Positions 18,314 through 20,424 of a DNA stretch of 20,424 nt are shown piece by piece. The stretch comes from Trichinella spiralis. Taxonomy: Eukaryota > Nematoda > Enoplea > Trichinellida > Trichinellidae. A model generated the notes under the pieces. The model saw only the letters and a program-made list of their open reading frames with translations. It did not search any database and was not told where the DNA came from. Location: the NCBI GenBank assembly GCA_000181795.3, contig CM012953.1, forward strand, positions 7,615,979 through 7,636,402. Reading direction: 5' to 3'. Each line of letters opens with the position of its first letter. Positions within the stretch are counted from its first letter, which is position 1. Position numbers and translations under genes: made by a program.

Positions 18314-20144
18314 TTACCAAGTGTGTTGCAAAGCAATCACTGAAAGCACAGAAAATGCCACCAATAAACCCAAAGCACCAAGGACAGGAAGAAGCGAGCC
18401 CGTGCAAACTAGCGCCACCAGGGAGACCACAAGGCCTATTCCACTGAAAAATTTGCCAATTAAGCCAGCAACTACCAAAGCCTTTAAAAGCTTTCTGGAA
18501 CGTTTCTTTCCGACTTCAGCAGCAACTTCGTTTAAGTTGTCCTTTCCAATCGCTTTGCTTAACGTGTTCAGCAAATTTTTCTGTTCTGTTTTATCTAACA
18601 GCTTCCATCCTACTTTGTCTAAACTTTCTGTTGGCTTCAAATCGAGCAATCCAACATGCTTTCTTGACTGGTCACTGATTTGCACTATCACAGTTTCAAG
18701 CCATGAATTATCTGTGTTGCTGGCGTCTGGTGTAAAACCTTGTTTTAACTGCAATGTTAATTATAAAACACTTTGGATAACAGTATAAATCAAAATATTT
18801 TACAAGTGTGCTATGATGCATTGCTTCTTTAACAATCTTTTTAATTTCTTCCTCAGAATGTGACTTCTGGGAATTGCTATGAAGTATTATTTTTTCCAGT
18901 TGTGACCTCAGTGTTGTTAAATCATAGTTGTCGACGTAGAACTAAAATTAAAGTACATACGTGTATACTTCATTATCAAGAAATATTTATTACGTACATT
19001 AGGAAATGAAACTGGCTTCAAAGATGAAGAGGTTGATAATACTTCGAGTTTATCACCTTCTTGCCTGCAATCATTTAAGGTTAAGCAATTTTATTAATTT
19101 TGAAATAAGATAAAAATGATAAACATTTAAATTCACCCTATAAGATTTAATATATCAAAAAAAATGTTAGTATTAAGAAATTACCAATTAGTGAATTATA
19201 CTCTAATAGTTTGTTAAAAAAAATTTTAAACTACAATATACTTTTTAGTGGCAATTTTGAACATATTTTGACAAAAATTAATAGTAATGAGGTAATGATT
19301 TTCATATAATATACCTGGTAATAACAAATATTGCCATAAAATTTGAACCCCAGCGAGGATGTACTCCTCTGCCTTGTAATCCAGTTAAACCACCTGGGTT
19401 CTGAGGGCGACCATCTTTTACTGTGTATTTTTTGTTATCCATTGGACGCCTATCAATGCTACCATCTTTTCCATTTAAATTAATTTTTCTATAAAGCAGT
19501 TTATAAAAAATATGGTAATTTAACAAAAATAAAAAATTACTTATCAGATGGATCAAAATCATCAAATGATTTTCCTTTAGGATAACTTGCTGAAAAATCT
19601 GGAGGTTTATATGCTACAAAGCTTCCTTCAAAAAATTTGGCATTAGCTGGTGTAACACGCAACATCTTCAAAAAGCATGGGTCATTTTATTGTGATTATT
19701 GCAAATAATAATCATACCCCTGTATTATGATATCTTAACGACTGGCAAAGCGGTTGTGCGGATGAGAAAAAACTGTAACTCTGAATAGATTAATGACAAT
19801 TAATTTATTCACATTATATGAATAAATTTTATGATGACGCATGCTTAGCTCACGATTCCAATTTTAAAATGAATCATATTACATAACGTAATAATCTATA
19901 AAACTTTCAAATTATTTGGCATTATTAAAAGTATTGCTGTATGGAAATGATCTATTTTTTAATTTATTTTTACATAATACATTTACTTTTATTTTTAATG
20001 AAAACTTACATTAAAATATACTTCGCAAAAAATTCCATGATTTTCAGTCACTTTACTTTCTTTAACTTTTCCTATCCAGATGCAATGATGCCCAAAATCA
20101 TGTTCATTTACTCGGCAACCACTGTGTGAACCCCATTCTTCTAT
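18314..20144 (-). CDS. NUDT9-like Nudix protein, degenerate Nudix box, membrane tail (5' partial)
   Basis: Six minus-strand exons join in frame: 20010-20144, 19541-19665, 19315-19488, 18998-19064, 18804-18941 and 18314-18748, giving 357 codons. All introns are GT-AG (344, 52, 250, 56 and 55 bp). Exon 3 encodes KDGRPQNPGGLTGLQGRGVH then PRWGSNF, and exon 6 encodes GFTPDASNTDNSWLET. These match the GRPRNPAGRTGLVGRG and NTDNAWMET blocks of NUDT9, the mitochondrial ADP-ribose pyrophosphatase (family knowledge). The Nudix box (exons 4-5) reads FPNFYVDNYDLTTLRSQLEK: the GG pair is lost and REFGEE is replaced by RSQLEK, so hydrolysis is unlikely. After the fold comes a basic KKRSRK and two hydrophobic stretches (terminal-exon residues about 87-117 and 119-141). 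Exon 1 (IEEWGSHSGCRV and on) is unrecognised. The gene continues past the right edge. Confidence 0.8.
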
Positions 20145-20424
20145 CTATATAAATTTAAGACAAATAAAGAGTAGTCAATGCGTCATATGATAAATAATTT
20201 CTTTGAACAGCAATTATGTCAAATATGCAATTATAATAACAGCGAAGGCAACAAAATTATTAATTTATGAGTATATTTGCTTTCATAGCATTTTTATAAA
20301 TAAAAAGAAATGAGCTGTAAACAACATTAAATTTGTCAAAGGAAATCCAAAAGTATTATAAAAATGTTAAATTAAGTCATTTTTATTTGCATATAATAGC
20401 ACTGCTTTTCTAACGAATCAGTGA
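20145..20424 (-). other. Probable intron of the NUDT9-like gene at the window edge
   Basis: The stretch is AT-rich, stop-dense on the minus strand, and ends at TTTATATAG before the exon at 20144. An alternative acceptor AG lies four bases further in, with exon start at 20140. No exon is recognisable before the window ends. Confidence 0.5.

Noticed and set aside
18276-18788. 170-codon plus-strand ORF
   Set aside because: It is the antisense shadow of the terminal NUDT9-like exon, which has homology, correct splice phase and AATAAA on the minus strand.
1-20424. tRNA or rRNA genes
   Set aside because: No A/B-box pair with a cloverleaf and no conserved rRNA core was noticed by eye; a covariance-model scan was not possible.

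Overview
The window looks like nuclear DNA of a small invertebrate. It is very AT-rich, has no operon-like gene packing, and its genes show eukaryotic TATA, AATAAA and GT-AG splice signals. Short introns (three of 55, 56 and 250 bp), a GLD-1/QKI-type STAR gene, a TRIM/NHL-type relic, and BEL/Pao and Ty3/Gypsy fossils would fit a nematode. A compact-genome nematode such as Trichinella is my best guess, but this is inference; no ribosomal or mitochondrial marker is present.

Layout. 1-420: AT-rich DNA with an odd G/A/C homopolymer block and a worn miniature-transposon copy. About 430-1374: the 3' end of a BEL/Pao retroelement fossil with a probable 3' LTR. About 2100-4650: a decayed TRIM-like/NHL-repeat gene whose coiled-coil half is tandemly duplicated. 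4700-8830: mostly AT-rich, with one convincing isolated exon on the minus strand (5388-5496), a 24-bp perfect palindrome and an unexplained GC-richer island. 8835-9121: a well-preserved non-autonomous DNA transposon (74-bp inverted ends, 10-bp target duplication, internal 42-bp repeats). 9130-11570: mostly featureless. 11577-13628: the clearest gene, intronless, with paired inverted repeats, TATA box, initiator, a 558-codon ORF and AATAAA. 13630-16290: AT-rich DNA with a 25-bp CCAAT-motif array and a degenerate pentanucleotide satellite. About 16930-17900: a Ty3/Gypsy integrase fossil on the minus strand. 18292-20144: the last six exons of a NUDT9-like gene on the minus strand, running off the right edge.

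Two genes look alive. The first encodes three tandem STAR-type KH modules in one chain, where the family normally has one module per chain and dimerises. The second is a NUDT9 (ADP-ribose pyrophosphatase) homologue whose Nudix box has lost its catalytic glutamates and whose chain continues into a two-segment hydrophobic tail. It looks more like a membrane-bound ADP-ribose-binding protein than an enzyme. These two architectures are the most likely undescribed biology here. Nothing in the sequence links the genes functionally.
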